Below, in pieces: positions 45,027 through 57,653 of a stretch of 64,000 nucleotides of DNA. The position numbers and the translations under genes are program-made. Each line of letters begins with the position of its first letter. The first letter of the stretch is position 1. This stretch comes from Pinus tabuliformis (lineage: Eukaryota > Streptophyta > Pinopsida > Pinales > Pinaceae): positions 91,042,421 to 91,106,420 of the forward strand of contig CM062820.1 in the NCBI GenBank assembly GCA_031772625.1. Reading direction: 5' to 3'. The notes beneath the pieces were generated by a model. That model saw only the letters and a program-made list of their open reading frames with translations. It searched no databases and was not told the DNA's origin.

Positions 45027-45037
45027 CCTGACTGTGA

Positions 45038-46123
45038 ATGGCAAGTAAATCTACATCCTCACGCCATTCTAAGAGTAAAACTCCCTCACCATCACCCTCA
45101 ACTTCTCGTTTGCATACCAAATCTCCTATCTTAGAACCAGAAGTTGAAAAGAAAAATACAGAGCACATTACTGAAATCCCAAACAAGCCAAATCATTCTT
45201 CTTCTGATCCCCATGAATTACAAAATTTAATCCATAAGTTACAGGGGATTTCATTATCTCAAGAAGAATCTGAGTTTTCCCAAGGTAGTGTCACTTCTCA
45301 TCAAACACCATCTCAATGACTGACTAGAGCATAAAGTGAAAAACTATGAATCCCATCAGTTGAGTTTCCTCTATCGAGCCGTAAGAAAGCTAGGAAAACA
45401 CTCGCATAATCTCAGAGTGAGGTTTTATCATCATTTTCTTCCACCATCCCATCCATATCATCACAAGAACACTCATCCATCCCCCAACTCCAAATTGCAG
45501 TTCATACAGGTACAGGAGTAACATCCTCCTCTACCCAATCACCTTCATCTACTGCCTCACCTTCTTCTACTCATACCCCAACAATGGCAGAAAATCCACC
45601 ACCAAGGCCATGGGCCAACCCAAGAGCTGTAAGAATGCATGCACCTTTATCTCAATTACCAGCTCATCCTAAGAAATGGTTGCCCAAATTTAATCTTGAC
45701 AATGGCATATTAACTTAAGAACACATAAATAATTTTATGCTATCTGTCAATTTGAATGGGGTAACGGAAGAGGACCGAGTTGTAAGATTATTCCCCTATA
45801 ATTTACAAGGAGCAGCAGGATCATGGTATTTTTCATTACCATCTGGCTCCATAAATAACTGGGATACGTTTCAAGATCAGTTTTTGACAAAATTTGGGGA
45901 TGATAGGTCTACAGCAACCTTAATAAATGACCTCTCCAATTTGAAAGCCGAACCAAAAGAGCCAATTAAGGACTTCAATTCTTGCTTTAATAAATTATTG
46001 AACAAAATACCAGTAGCATCTAAGCCTAGCAATGAAGTCTAAAATGAATGGTATATTTCTGCTTTACCTTCAAATTCAGCCATCTTTGTAGACAAAGCTG
46101 CCAAGCCAACCTTAGCAGAAAAC
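45038..46123 (+). pseudogene. El-7 gag
   Basis: ATG at 45038, only 12 bases after the primer site. The N-terminal 180 residues are Ser/Pro/Thr-rich. The gag core (45590-46050) has GAAGSWYFSLPSGSINNWD and FLTKFGDD, as in El-2. Stops are at 45317, 45329, 45717 and 46038, all in one frame with the following protease, so damage is by point changes only. Confidence 0.82.
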
Positions 46124-47907
46124 ATGAGAGAGGCAATAGCTGTCGAGAAGCGTATCCTAGCTGTAGAAAAGAAAAATGTTGTAGAGGAAAGGAAGTCTAA
46201 AAAAGTGTCTTTTAGAGATGATTCTAAGAAGAAACAATCGAAGGACCCTTTCGACCTGGAAGGGTTGCAAAAAGTTTTGAAGACCATGTCTAATGAAATG
46301 GTAGATATAAAGAAACAAGTAGCAGAAACCTCTTCCAAGAAACCTTTTAGACCCTATAAAAGAAACCCTTCAACCGATCCAAAACCTCCAAATGCTATAA
46401 CAAATGTTGAATCAGAAGGAGAAGAGGAAGAAGTTTCAAATGAGGAACAAACTGACGATGAAGAAATCATAGAACTACAAGGAATGTGGGACTTCATTCT
46501 TCCAAACGAGGAAGATCAAGAAGCATTACCTGTTGCTACTAGAAGTAGAAATCAACTTGACCCTCCACAGTCTAGTACAAAACAAAAGAACCCAATTCCA
46601 CCTCCCAAGGATAAAATCATAGGTAAAAAATCCTCACCAAAGTCTACTCAGACAAACCCAATTCAATCTGATTCGACATCTTCTTCTAAAATGCTTATCG
46701 TCTCAGATGAAATGGAATACAACATTGTTGAAGATATGAAGAAAACCAGAGTAAACATTACTTTTCATGAGCTCAATAAGTTAAAACATCAACATAAATT
46801 ACTTTTGAAAGAACTCAATGTAGTACCTACTACTCCTCTTCCTGTTGTTGTGATCTCGCAAGTAGCTCATGAAATGGGAAGACCTCCAACTAGCATCTCA
46901 AATAAAATCGACCCAATTGATATTGCTTTGATTGGCGGAAGATCCAAATCCCATACTCCACCATTTCTCCTTACTTTTGAGGTTTTCAATAAAAATTTGC
47001 ACAACTGTCTAGTTGATTTTGGTGCGTCATCTAATATTTTACCTAAGACAGTTTGCGCTAAGTTAAATGTTCAGCCTCAGAAATCTGCAGTACGAATAGT
47101 ACAGCTAGATCGGTCTCAAGTCGAAGTAGTCGGAGAACTTAATCAAGTAACCATAAGACTTTCATCAAACCCAAAGGTGTGTCAAGTCATTGATATACTG
47201 GTGGCTGACATTCCTGAATTTTATGGCCTAATCCTCAGTAGGGATTGGTCAAAAAAGCTTCACGGTTACTTTGCAACCGACTGGTCTCATATGTGGCTCC
47301 CCTACAACGGCAAACCAAATCAGATTAAAGTTGAACGAGAGAAACATCAGAAGTATATAGTAACAGAGTTAGAAGGAGAAAATGAGCCTGTAGCGTATAG
47401 CAATAACATAATCGGAAATTATTCTGTTGAGTCATTCTTAGGAAATTTCAATGCTCAACCTTCACCTTTTTTGGAAAATTTTGTTTTATCTCAGATAGAA
47501 ATTTTTTCTCAAACTGACACTTCTAGATGCATCAATTATATAGATAAACCTGTAAATAAAACCTTGTTTTGGAAATTATTTTTCGATGGTTCTAAATCCA
47601 ACGATGGAGCAGGAGCAGGTTGCATATTAGTTAGTCCTAAAGGAGAGAAAACCATGTTAGCATGTAGGCTTGAATTCGATTGCACAAACAACACCGCTGA
47701 ATATGAAGCATTAGTTCAAGGGTTATACAAAGCAATCGAACTTAATGTCAAATACCTTCAAGTATTTGGAGACTCTGAGATTGTCATTAGACAAATAAAG
47801 AATATTATACACTGTTTGTGGGGCCATTTGAAACACTATCAATCCTTAGTACAAGACGTGACTTCACACTTTACAGCATTTAATATTTCATCTATTCTGT
47901 TAGCGCT
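46124..47907 (+). pseudogene. El-7 gag end, protease and archaeal-type RNase H (5' part)
   Basis: The frame of gag continues without stop. Residues about 1-90 are the basic, coiled gag end (VEKRILAVEKKNVVEE), then an acidic linker. The protease is at about 46960-47330: NCLVDFGASSNILP has Phe where El-2 has Ser (DSGA), probably inactivating. The RNase H is at 47565-47900: FFDGSKSNDGAGAG, NNTAEYEALVQGL and VFGDSEIVI carry three catalytic acids. It stops at the El-8 insertion; the end (SANLLASVASK) is at 52555 onward. About 13 bases are missing at the break and the frame differs on the two sides. Confidence 0.85.
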
Positions 47908-49435
47908 TGAAATTTCACCTCAGGCTGAGAAAGGTAAACCTCAAGGCTACATCAAACCATTTAGCCTCGTAGCTAGCCCTACAGGGCAGGAGAAGGCTCT
48001 CTCCGGTCAATCTCGACAGATCTTCAATGGGATGAGATGACCAACAAGGTAACACTGATATTAGGCTAGTAAACTGATTAAAAAGGTTGATTTGGGATTT
48101 TTTGGGTTTTTGGTGGCAAATTGAGGAATTGCAATTTTGGGTGCGGGGATTTGACACAGTTTCTGCAGGGGGTTCTTTGGGGCGAGGTAGGAGACCGTAT
48201 TGATGCCTTTGATTGAGGTGAGTGGATGGAAAAGACCGGTGAGGAGCTAAGGAGAGCAAATAATACTTTGAATTCTCCTTAAACAGTAGAAAACATAGAA
48301 ATTAAACAAATTTAAAAGCAGAGCATGGCAAGCATGAATTCTTACTTTAACACTTCATTTGTTTAATATGCAGAAGGAAAGAAAGGAGATGATCACATAA
48401 ACACACTTACAAGAACATTGAGAAACACACCATCAACACATGAGTCCACAAGAATCCCAAAGAGGACTGCAAAACCCTGGTCTTCCTTAGCCAAAAATTG
48501 CAGAGATACAGTGAAATAATACAATGATAGCTTCTCCCTCAAGAGTCCAACCATGAAAATGAGCAAGAAAGTACATAATATAGATGATCTAACCTCTTTC
48601 CCTGCCTCCATGGGTCGAGCTCACTATCCTAGGAGCTGTTTCAACCACTTCTAAACTAAGCACTACAATCTAGGCAGTCAAAACAACTTGCCTCTATAAA
48701 CTTGGAAACCAATTCATACATTACATATTTACCCATTACATGAATGAATCTTCTAGAAGTGTTAAACAAGAGTAAAAGTGTCTTAGAGTTACAAAAATTA
48801 CATCAAAGATAATCATCTTCAACCCCAGAAAGTCAACTTGAGTCAAATCTGCGTTTTCTGGGCTGTACAGTGCAATCTGGCAAAAAACTGCCTGACAGGT
48901 CGCGCCCCCCTGCCTGACGGGTCGCGCCCCTTTGGAGCTCTGTTTGAGGCACTTTCAGGTGTCCAAATTGAGCAAAAGTGGGCTTTTTGGAAAGGTCTGT
49001 GAGTCTACTTTCCAACCCAACTGGAATTTTTGAATTTGGAGTTCATTTGCCCTGTCAAAAACCAATTCTCACAAGACAGCTTTCTGCAGTTCAAAAAAGT
49101 GGCAGAAAGTCAAATTTTGCATGTATTTTGACCTTCTGGAGGCCCAAAACTTCATAAAAACTCAAGTCCATCCATGGGCATATGTAACTTTGCATAACAA
49201 ATCAGGAAATGCTTGAGTTTTTGTGAAAAGGAGTTGCCATGACAAAGGGTCTCACGGGGGGTGAGACCCGTTAAAGAGCCAAAACCTGTAAATTACCAAA
49301 AAATGCCAAAATTACCCAAAATTCTCAAAAAAATTTGGGATTTGAGCTGTGGCTAGGCTATTGAGTGCCATGATCTTTGAGTGAAGCCTCAGCCAAGATA
49401 CGGAGTGGATTGGTCTTCTTCTTCCCTTTTAAGGC
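47908..49435. other. El-8 left noncoding part
   Basis: No supported gene; the minus-strand frame 47915-48259 has no recognisable domain. It holds two copies of the CTGACGGGTCGCGC motif (48892, 48914) and a hairpin, GGGTCTCAC-GGGGG-GTGAGACCC, at 49247-49269. Confidence 0.5.
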
Positions 49436-50890
49436 CTAGGACAACCGCCTTTGAAACATCTTCATTTTGGCCTTGCACACATGCATTCTTGCCCAGTAAT
49501 GGTTTTTCATGTTCCTCAGCAACTTTTTATCTTGGTTGGCCTTAGCCAACAGCCTCTCCAAGTGTGCGTTCTCCTGGATAAGCATAGACTCTCGGTCAGC
49601 AGGCAATGGGTCACCGGGTCTTCTACGGTTTAAGGTTCGGTCACTACGAATCCTCCATAGCTCATCAAGTGCTTTCTCCTCCTCCAACTGTTTGTTGCGC
49701 TACTCCAGGTAAGTGATGGTCCATTGGGCACCCTCAAATCTCCTCTGCAAAGCATCATTTTCAGCTCTGAGATGCTGAATGATCTCCTTTGCCTCCTGGC
49801 TAGGAGAACTGGTCTCAAGATCAACAAACTCAACATCGGGAACTCCTGATGGACCCTCATCAAGCATGGGCTCTTTGCCCCTCTCTGGTACCTGTGCTGG
49901 TGAAGAAAGTGAGGCCCCTTCCACCTGATGTGGAGATAACACTCGTTGAGCTGAAGATAAAGGCGAGACCCCTTCCACCTGCTGTGGAGATAGTACTCGC
50001 CGAGCTGCTGCAAACAAGGCCCTCTGGCCTCTCTGATAAGTGAGCTGAGATGAGGAACTAACATGTCTAGTGACAGGGATGTGATGCCGGTGTGATGGTC
50101 CTCCCTCCTCATGAACAACCTCAGGATGTGGCTGTGATGGCACTGTGAAAAACTCACGAGAGATGAACTCCTCCCATGAGATGCCCTGCTGAGTCAACTG
50201 ATGCAATACTACTAGCTGAATCAAACCATAATGATGAAGGCTCCTGTACTGCTGTGCCGGGGTCTTCCTCTGCAACATGGGCACCATCCTCTGAATGTTC
50301 CGAAAGAAGAAAATAGGGATGTTCATCATCCTCACTCGGGTGAAGTGCATCAAAAGGCGAATGTGATATGAGTACACCTGTGAAAATCTGCCCTCACAGG
50401 TAAAATAGTGCATAATAAGCCTCATGATGGGAGCATACTCGCTCCGGAGAAACCTGAATGGAAAAACACCCGCCAAATGTCTTATGAATGGTGGCCGGAC
50501 ATAAGGCTCAAAGTGAACAATATCTAGCATCTTGCGCTTATTCCACACCTCACCAACATTAGGTATCCCTGTAGCATGTGAGATCACCTCGGGTGTCAAT
50601 GTAAAGTTCACCCCTGCAAGATTGACATGTTCATCATGGAGGTGTAAAACAAAAATGCGGGCCAACTCTCTGTGGTGCTGAATCCGAGAGATCCTCTCAC
50701 AGAACTCATAACAAGACATGTACTGAAAACAAGTGACTGCCATAGGACAAGCCTGTAACTTTGCTAAAGAAGTGGGCTCCTCTCGCTTATGATGTCCACC
50801 CTTACCACCCTTACGAGGCCTCCTCTGTACCTCAACCTCTGCAGATGATGAATGGTCATCACTTTGCTCGTAAGTTTCAGTTTCTGACAT
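49436..50890 (-). pseudogene. El-8 CEGR-domain ORF, one stop codon from intact
   Basis: ATG at 50890 (minus). 396 codons are open to a TAG at 49700-49702, where CAG is likely; the frame then continues to 49436, about 485 codons in all. The N-terminus is charged (HSSSAEVEVQRRPRKGGKGG). Residues about 40-235 form the domain shared with the El-1 and El-4 aORFs: GVNFTLTPEVISHATGIP, HYFTCEGRFSQ and GISWEEFISREF. Then come a Ser/Pro-rich segment with two RVLSPxQVEG repeats and a C-terminal coiled coil (AKEIIQHLRAENDALQRR). Its good preservation compared with the surrounding El-7 suggests a younger insertion or selection. Function unknown. Confidence 0.78.
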
Positions 50891-52553
50891 AGTTTAGGAG
50901 CAAAGTGGACAAACTGTACTGTTGTCTCTGCCTGTAAAAAGTGCTGAATTCTATGCTGTTTCAAGGGGAAAAAGACATGATGGAAATGTTAGGGGAGGGA
51001 CCTTTTTTCAAGGAATTGGGAATATATAAATATGACAGGGAATTTTTAAGGAAAATGTTGCAAACCATTATGCATATAGGAGTACATATTTAAAATCAGG
51101 GATATTAGGAAATCATTTGCAAAAATCACTGCATATGCGAAAAATATGTATGAAAGTGAACATATGGGATATGAAAACATGCAGCATTAATAGGGGAAGA
51201 TAGGGAAACATATGCACAAAACTGCTGACATATACACCAACATTTTCCATTGTTTACACATGCATATGGTAGAGGGAGATTAGGGTTTTGAATGCTTTGG
51301 GAGAGGGGTAGGGTTTACACTTTTAGTTATTAGGGAGAAGGGAGGGTTTGCATTTAATTTATAAATAGCATGGGAGAAAAATAGGCATACATACAAGTGT
51401 GAGTGGAAAGGGGAAGGAGGGAAACAATTACAAAGGAAAAACACCTTGAAACAACACAAACCCTAGCACATTTTATCCATTAACATTGCAGTCATATGAA
51501 GAGGTTTCACTTGTACAATTTCAATCATTAAAACATGTTTTATGATATCCACCAATCATAACCACACCCATTTCAAGTTTAGAACACCTACCTCAAACAA
51601 ATTTGTGGCTTGGAGAGCGTTTGAGAAAATTTAAAATCGTTTTGTAGGGAGACAGCTTGACGGGTCGCGCACCACGCCCAACGGGTCGCGCACCTCTGAC
51701 GGGTCGCGCCCGTTGTATTTTCACACTGTGGAAGACCCTCTGACGGGTCGCGCGCACCTGACGGGTCGCGCACCTGGCCTGACGGGTCGCGCACCAGTCC
51801 AATGCCCGAACTCGCTCTCTATTCGCTCCTTTCTCTCAATCACTCTCTCAAACCTCTCTTGCAAGCGTCTAGGATGCACAATGAGAGTGATAGGAGGGAA
51901 TTTGGGGTTTTATAAGTTTCATTTTAAAAAATTTCATTCACAAACCCACTTTCTAATGTTTTCTCTTTGACACTTTATAACACTGACTTTTTGGTTTCTT
52001 TTGTCCTAAATTTGACTCATTAAGTGCTTTGACTTGATTCTTTTTGCAGGTAGATCATCTGAGGGATCTTGGCAAGGGGACCAGGGTTGCATTTTGTTCG
52101 CTGAAGACTTTTGAAATTTCATCACTTATTTACAAACTTGGAAAATGACCTTGGCTTTAAAAACAGAGTTTTTAAATCCAAGGTGAAGATTAACTGTACC
52201 AGATAAGAAATCTTGAAGAAACACTTTTACAATCATCCCTCTGGCTTGCTGAATACTCATTGACTTTTCAGACACATGACCCTGTAAACATATTTGACCA
52301 AAACCCTAGACTTAGGAAATTGACCTCAAGACAAGATAAGACAGGCTTGAAAGAGCTTAATGACTGAAATGACCTAAACCAGCAATGCCAAGAGGGGTAC
52401 AACACACCAGCTCCTCCATCAGGGTTATGGCATGCCTAACGGGATGCAAAAAATTGACACTGATGAGACACCTACATATGCAAATGCAAAGAGTTTTGAT
52501 CGCTGATGGAGGGCTTAAGACCGACTCTAACATATTCCAAGACTCCAAAATGC
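50891..52553. other. El-8 right noncoding part (upstream of its ORF)
   Basis: AT-rich, no supported gene. It has six copies of the GACGGGTCGCGC motif at 51657-51792. On the minus strand this is 5' of the ORF and may be promoter or leader. Confidence 0.5.
51657..51792. repeat. GACGGGTCGCGC repeat cluster in El-8
   Basis: Copies start near 51657, 51679, 51696, 51740, 51758 and 51779, irregularly spaced; two more are at 48892 and 48914. CpG-rich in otherwise AT-rich DNA. Confidence 0.85.
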
Positions 52554-55500
52554 TAGCGCTAATCTTCTTGCTAGTGTAGCTTCCAAGCTTATTCCATCAG
52601 AGGACTACAGCCCAGATAGATTCTCGATTGAATTAATTTTTAGACCCTCTATTCCTAATAACATCACCAACTGGAGAGTTTTTAACAATGACCCTGATCT
52701 TGTGAATTTTCTTTCTTTAGAAGGTTCTTACGATGGTCAGATAATTGACGAAGATCAACATGACAAACAACTCGAACAAGAAAATAACAAAAACGCTATA
52801 CCAAAATCCGTAGTCAAATTAGAGGACCTATATGATTTAAAAGACAGATTTAAACAATCTACCAATTCAAAACTCCAGAGTTCGACTTTGAGATACGAAT
52901 TAATCAATCTTGGGATAGACATGAAACCACAAAAAATCAACTTAGGCCTTGGCCTGACATTTGAATAAAAATCAACTTTTATTCGATTATTGAAACAATA
53001 CAAGAGTGTCTTCGCTTGGAAGTACGATGATCTTAAAACCTATGACACTTCAATTATATAGCATACTATTCCTATGATCTCCGATGAAAAACCCGTTCAG
53101 CAAAAATTAAGGAAGATACATCCTAATATGGAAAGCCATATTAAATCTGAGTTAAACAAATTATTAAGAGCTAAGATTATTTTTCTTGTCAGACACTCCA
53201 AATGGGTCTCCAATCTCGTCCCATTCAAAAAGAAAAATGGTGATATTCGGATTTGTATAGACTTTCGCAACCTCAATAAGGCGTGCCAAAAGGATAATTT
53301 TCCATTACCTCCCATGGAACAGATATTACAATCAATCGCGGGGTCTGAGTTAATGTCCTTTTTAGACAACTTTTCAGGGTATAATCAAATCTTAGTCCAC
53401 CCGGATGATCAATTGAAAACTACGTTTAGAACAAAATGGGGCACTTATGCTTATCAAAAGATGCCATTTGGGCTAATCAATGCTGGTGCCACGTTTCAAA
53501 GAGCCATGGACATTGCGTTTAAAGGATTAGTAAACAGGTCAGTGGTAATCTATTTAGACGATATAACGGTATATTCTAAAAAATGTAGTAATCATCTCAA
53601 AGACTTGAAACAAATCTTTCAACGATGTCAAAAATATGGAATCTCGCTTAACCCCAAAAAATCTTTTTTTGCATTAAGTGAAGGAAAACTTCTTGGATTC
53701 ATAGTATCCAAATCAGGAATCCATATTGACCCAGATAGAATCAAGGAAATTTCTGAGATATCCTTACCCCATAACAAGAAAGCAATGCAGTCTTTCCTTG
53801 GTCAGATCAACTTTGTTAAGAGATTCGTCCCTAACTTCTCAAGAATTGTGTCACCTCTCCAAGCCATGATAAAGAAAAACTCTCTCTTCAAATGGGGTCA
53901 TTCGGAACATGAAGCATTCAGCTTGATAAAACAAGCAATTATAAATGCCCCATCTTTAGCAACGTCGAATTTTTCCAATCCCTTTACTCTATATACATTC
54001 GCCTCCGAGAAATCATATGCTGCCATACTTACACAAGCGAATCAAGAGAAAGCCGAAGCTCCAATTGCTTTCTTCAGTTCAAATCTACAAGGAGCTGAAT
54101 TAAAATACTCTGATGTTGAGAAACAAGCTTATGTTGTTTTCAAAGCAGTTAAATACTTCAGACCTTTCCTTCTCAAGTCTCACACCAAAATAATAGTACC
54201 GTTCTCAGCAGTAAGAAATCTTTTGGTACAGAAAGACGTGGGTGAAAAGAGAGCAAATTGGGTCACAACCCTGCAAGAATATGATGCTGAAATTAGACCA
54301 GCAAATATCGTAAAAGGTCAAGGTTTTTGCAGGTTGTTGGCAGGAGCATCGAACATATCAGAGTTGCAGTCTCCAGATAGTGAAGTACAACTTTACGAGG
54401 TAAGCCTAAACGACTCTGAATCAAGATATGCTGATATCATTTTCTACTTAAAAAATGGATATGCTCCTTCACATTTGAATTACACCAAGAAAAGAGCCCT
54501 GAGGCTAAAAGCTAAACAATATCAAATCGTTAATGATGTACTATTTAGAATGAATTACGATTATGTTCTCCTTAGATGCCTCAAGAAATCTGAAGCAGAA
54601 AAAGTATTGCAGGAACTCCATGACGGACCAGCAGGCGGACACTATGCAGGAGATGCAACAGCTCACAAAATCCTGCATGCTGGCTACTACTGGCCAACTC
54701 TATTTAAAGATGCACACAGTTACGTAAGGAGATGTAAAATTTGCCAAACTGCTGCTGGAAGACAAAAGAAACCATCGTTGCCATTACAGCCGGTCAACAT
54801 TGATCAACCATTTGAACAATGGGGATTAGATATAATAGGTGAGATTGTTCCTCACTCTTCTAAGCAGCATAAATACATCCTTACAACTACTGACTACTTT
54901 ACAAAATGGGTAGAAGTGGTTCCACTGAAGACAGCCAACTCTGAGAATATCATTGAATTTATAGATCAATTTATCATCACCAGGTTTGGCTTACCTTCTG
55001 CCTTAATGTTTGATAATGCATCCTATTTCTCAAGCAATTTGATGACAAAATTCGCTCTCAAAAGATGTTTCAAACTCAAATATTCTGTTAATTATTATCC
55101 ACAAGGAAATGGATTAGCCAAATCAACAAACAAAAACCTTATTAGAATTATTAAACGGACCATTGATCAAAATCAAAGAAATTGGCATAAGTCTTTAATG
55201 AACACTCTTTGGGAAGACATGATAACTCAGAAAACCTCCATTGGCACTTCTCCTTTTAATTTAGTTTGTGGGAAATAAGTCGTCTTACCAACAAATCTAG
55301 TTATTCCTTCACTGGCCTTAGTTCAATTCATTGAAGAAACGCCTTCCTCATCCATGCAATTAAGACAATTACAAATTTTTAAACTTGAAGAGGAACGAGA
55401 AAAGGCAAGAATTACCCACGCGCATCATCAACAATTAGTGAAAGCCTCTTTTGATTCAAACTCAGTGTCTAGAAAAGATTTTCAACTTGGAGACTTAGTA

Positions 55501-55680
55501 TTAAAATGGGATAAAGCCCATGAAGAGAAAGGAAAGCATACTAAATTCCAACAGATGTGGCTTGGACCATTCCAGATTGTCGAACTCATTGGCCCATCAA
55601 CTTTCATGTTATAGGATTTAGCAGGGAAGAGGGAATCTTTACCTGTTAATGGACAGATCCTAAAGAAATATTTTCCATAG
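52554..55680 (+). pseudogene. El-7 RNase H end, RT, RNase H, integrase
   Basis: Starts with the tail of the archaeal-type RNase H (LLASVASKLIP), then a linker like that of El-2 (VVKLEDLYDL). RT is at about 53100-53650 (KKNGDIRICIDFRN, DNFSGYNQILV, NAGATFQRAMD, YLDD at 53551-53562). The classical RNase H is at about 53990-54340. Integrase has its zinc region at 54610-54760 (HDGPAGGH, CKICQTAAG) and a core with WGLDIIG and FDNASYF. At the catalytic Glu the codon 55120-55122 is AAA (GLAKSTNK), so Lys. The 734-codon stretch 53074-55278 is open. Stops are at 52966, 53059, 55276 and 55612; the end is TAG at 55678. Confidence 0.88.
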
Positions 55681-56129
55681 AAGATGATCTCTTCTATTTT
55701 TCTGTAAATTATAGTTTTAGTTTAGATTTCTTTTGATAATAAAACAAGTTGAGAATGTTCACTTTTGGTTTCACGAAAAGAATAGTTTCTCATTTCAATT
55801 TTGTTTTTTGCTTGTATAAGTAGAAGTGGTTATGAAAATCATTCTCCATTTATGAAACATATGGTTAAGTGATATTATTTTAAAAAAAAATCTTGTTCTT
55901 CCATTTCAATTATCTGAGTTTTGGTTAGAATCAACCTTAGGAAGAAATTTTCCTTACATCAGTCACAAAAGGTATCAATAACCAAAACAAAGACTCTCTG
56001 CGGAAAAGCTATTTTTAAACTCTACAATTGTCGTCCAGGAAAATTCTTAAGGAACCAATGACTCCCCCCCACTCAAGAAGTTTGCAAGATTCAAGGAGTA
56101 ATCCAATTATACACTTTAAAACTTAAAGA
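55681..56129 (+). other. Spacer after El-7 integrase
   Basis: AT-rich, no coding signal. A C run (GACTCCCCCCCCACTC, about 56062) recalls CTACCCCCCACTG near 44270 in El-6. Confidence 0.4.
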
Positions 56130-56510
56130 ATAAGAGGTCTCATCAAGAGCCGGCTTATCATGATCATAAAGATTATAACTAACTGACATTGCCATACTGA
56201 ATATCAAAACAGGGTAATGGCTCGAGATTGTTTCAATCAAAAGACAAGGGGTCTCATCAAGAGCCAGCTTGTTCAGTTAAGTTATAAATCAAGTGAATGG
56301 CACTGTCAATTTTGGCCACCAAACCAAGACATTGTTCTTTAAGGAATAAAAGAGAAATAAGAAAAGAAAAAAGTAATAAGTATATATGAGGATTTATCTT
56401 TGAAAATTGCATTCTTCTCAAAGTGGGACACTGGATCATTGTTGGGTAACAGGTAACCCTGTCGAGGCTATGAATGCCTGCTGGCAGCAGAGGCTCTACC
56501 TACGACAAAT
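56130..56510 (+). other. Conserved noncoding block shared with El-1
   Basis: GGTCTCATCAAGAGCCGGC at about 56136 is followed by ATCATGATCAT; a second GGTCTCATCAAGAGCCAGC is at about 56250, then TGGCACTG...TGGCCACCAAACCAAG. GCTATGAATGCCTGCTGGCAGC follows near 56466. Order and spacing match El-1 7789-8110. It lies between integrase and aORF, as in El-1. Confidence 0.65.
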
Positions 56511-57653
56511 GAGTACACCAAAACTGATCTAACGAGATTCTTTTGTTTTATCTTTACAACCTAGTAATGACTGATGTGAGTAAAAGGACTAACCCTGAGA
56601 AGAAGATAATCAGAATAAAGATAGTTAGAATGAAATGTTGTTATTAAGAAATAGCACTATTTACCTTATATATCAGACAATGTAGTTTCATTTTCAAAAT
56701 CATCTCTATTTTGGAAGTTTTAGAAAATTCAAAAAACCCTCAGAGATAACTGGTTCTTCCAAGTGAATCACCAATTATTGTGCTTATCAACAACCCCCCG
56801 TGTATTAGTGTTAGTAATAACATTAATAAATGGGGACCCTTCCAAAAAATCAATCCTAGTATATAGTCATGCCTTTTTGTTTTTAGAATAAAATAAGATA
56901 TCAAAGCGGAACTTGCTAAATCATCAAAAATTAACCTTTTCATACTTTAAGCGTTTAAAACTTCATAAACGATGAATTCCTTAAATAAGCGCCATATGAT
57001 CAAAAAGCTTAAGAATAACTTTATACTTGGAAAGTCTTGAATATTAAAATAAACCTTGAAAAAGACCCGCTTTTAAGACTATTCTCGCATCGCAAAAACA
57101 ATCGCGACAGACCTTCCTTATAAAAGTTATCTCATATCTGCGAAATGCGAAATCTTAAAAGACTCTTACAATCTTCTTGCATCGCAGTTTCAATCATGCG
57201 GTGCTAATCAATAAAACATATGTAGACATTGCGAAATGCGATGGCATCTCGCATATCGCATCAACTCCTATGACGGTAAGTCTTAACGAAAACAAGTTTT
57301 TGCGATATAGCGATCTGCGATATTGTGAAATCAAATCGCAAAATCACTTTTATCGCAACTAAAAGGGCTCAAAGTTCTAGGAATGTACTTCCCGACTTTC
57401 GATGTGAAGTTATGAACATTAATTCAAAGCATAATGGTTCATTAGTGAACATTTATTAAAACAATTACGATTAGTTGTGAAAGGCCATTTGATGCAAGTT
57501 GATATCTTTTAAAGTGATTTAGAATTAAAGATCCTTCGTCACCTTATTTTCGTCCTTCTATTGCTTATTGCTGCATTCACTACCATTTTTATCCTTTTCT
57601 GTTTTCTTCTTGCAACTTTCAAGAAAAATACATAGAGTAGAATATCCAAAGAA
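56511..57653 (+). promoter_or_regulatory. Noncoding region before El-7 aORF, with TCGCA/TGCGA cluster
   Basis: From 56778 this is collinear with El-6. Twelve TCGCA/TGCGA words lie between about 57085 and 57358. The acceptor-like site reads CTTTCAAG where El-6 has CTTTCAG, so it is probably weakened. Confidence 0.6.

Larger units (their letters stand above)
47908..52553 (-). mobile_element. El-8: insertion of unclear class carrying an aORF relative
   Basis: TAGCGCT stands on both sides (47901-47907, 52554-52560), and the RNase H of El-7 continues across, so the segment is an insertion of 4646 bp. I found no LTR pair or terminal inverted repeat. Its only substantial ORF is on the minus strand and related to the N-terminal domain of the El-1/El-4 aORFs. 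A 7-bp flanking repeat is longer than usual for LTR elements, so the class remains open. Confidence 0.7.

Noticed and set aside
47915-48259. 114-codon minus-strand ORF at the left end of El-8
   Set aside because: No recognisable motif; composition looks random and it partly spans the insertion edge.
52108-52120. TGAAATTTCA near the right end of El-8 as the start of a second LTR (first at 47908)
   Set aside because: Similarity stops after ten bases; the following 300 bp do not align.
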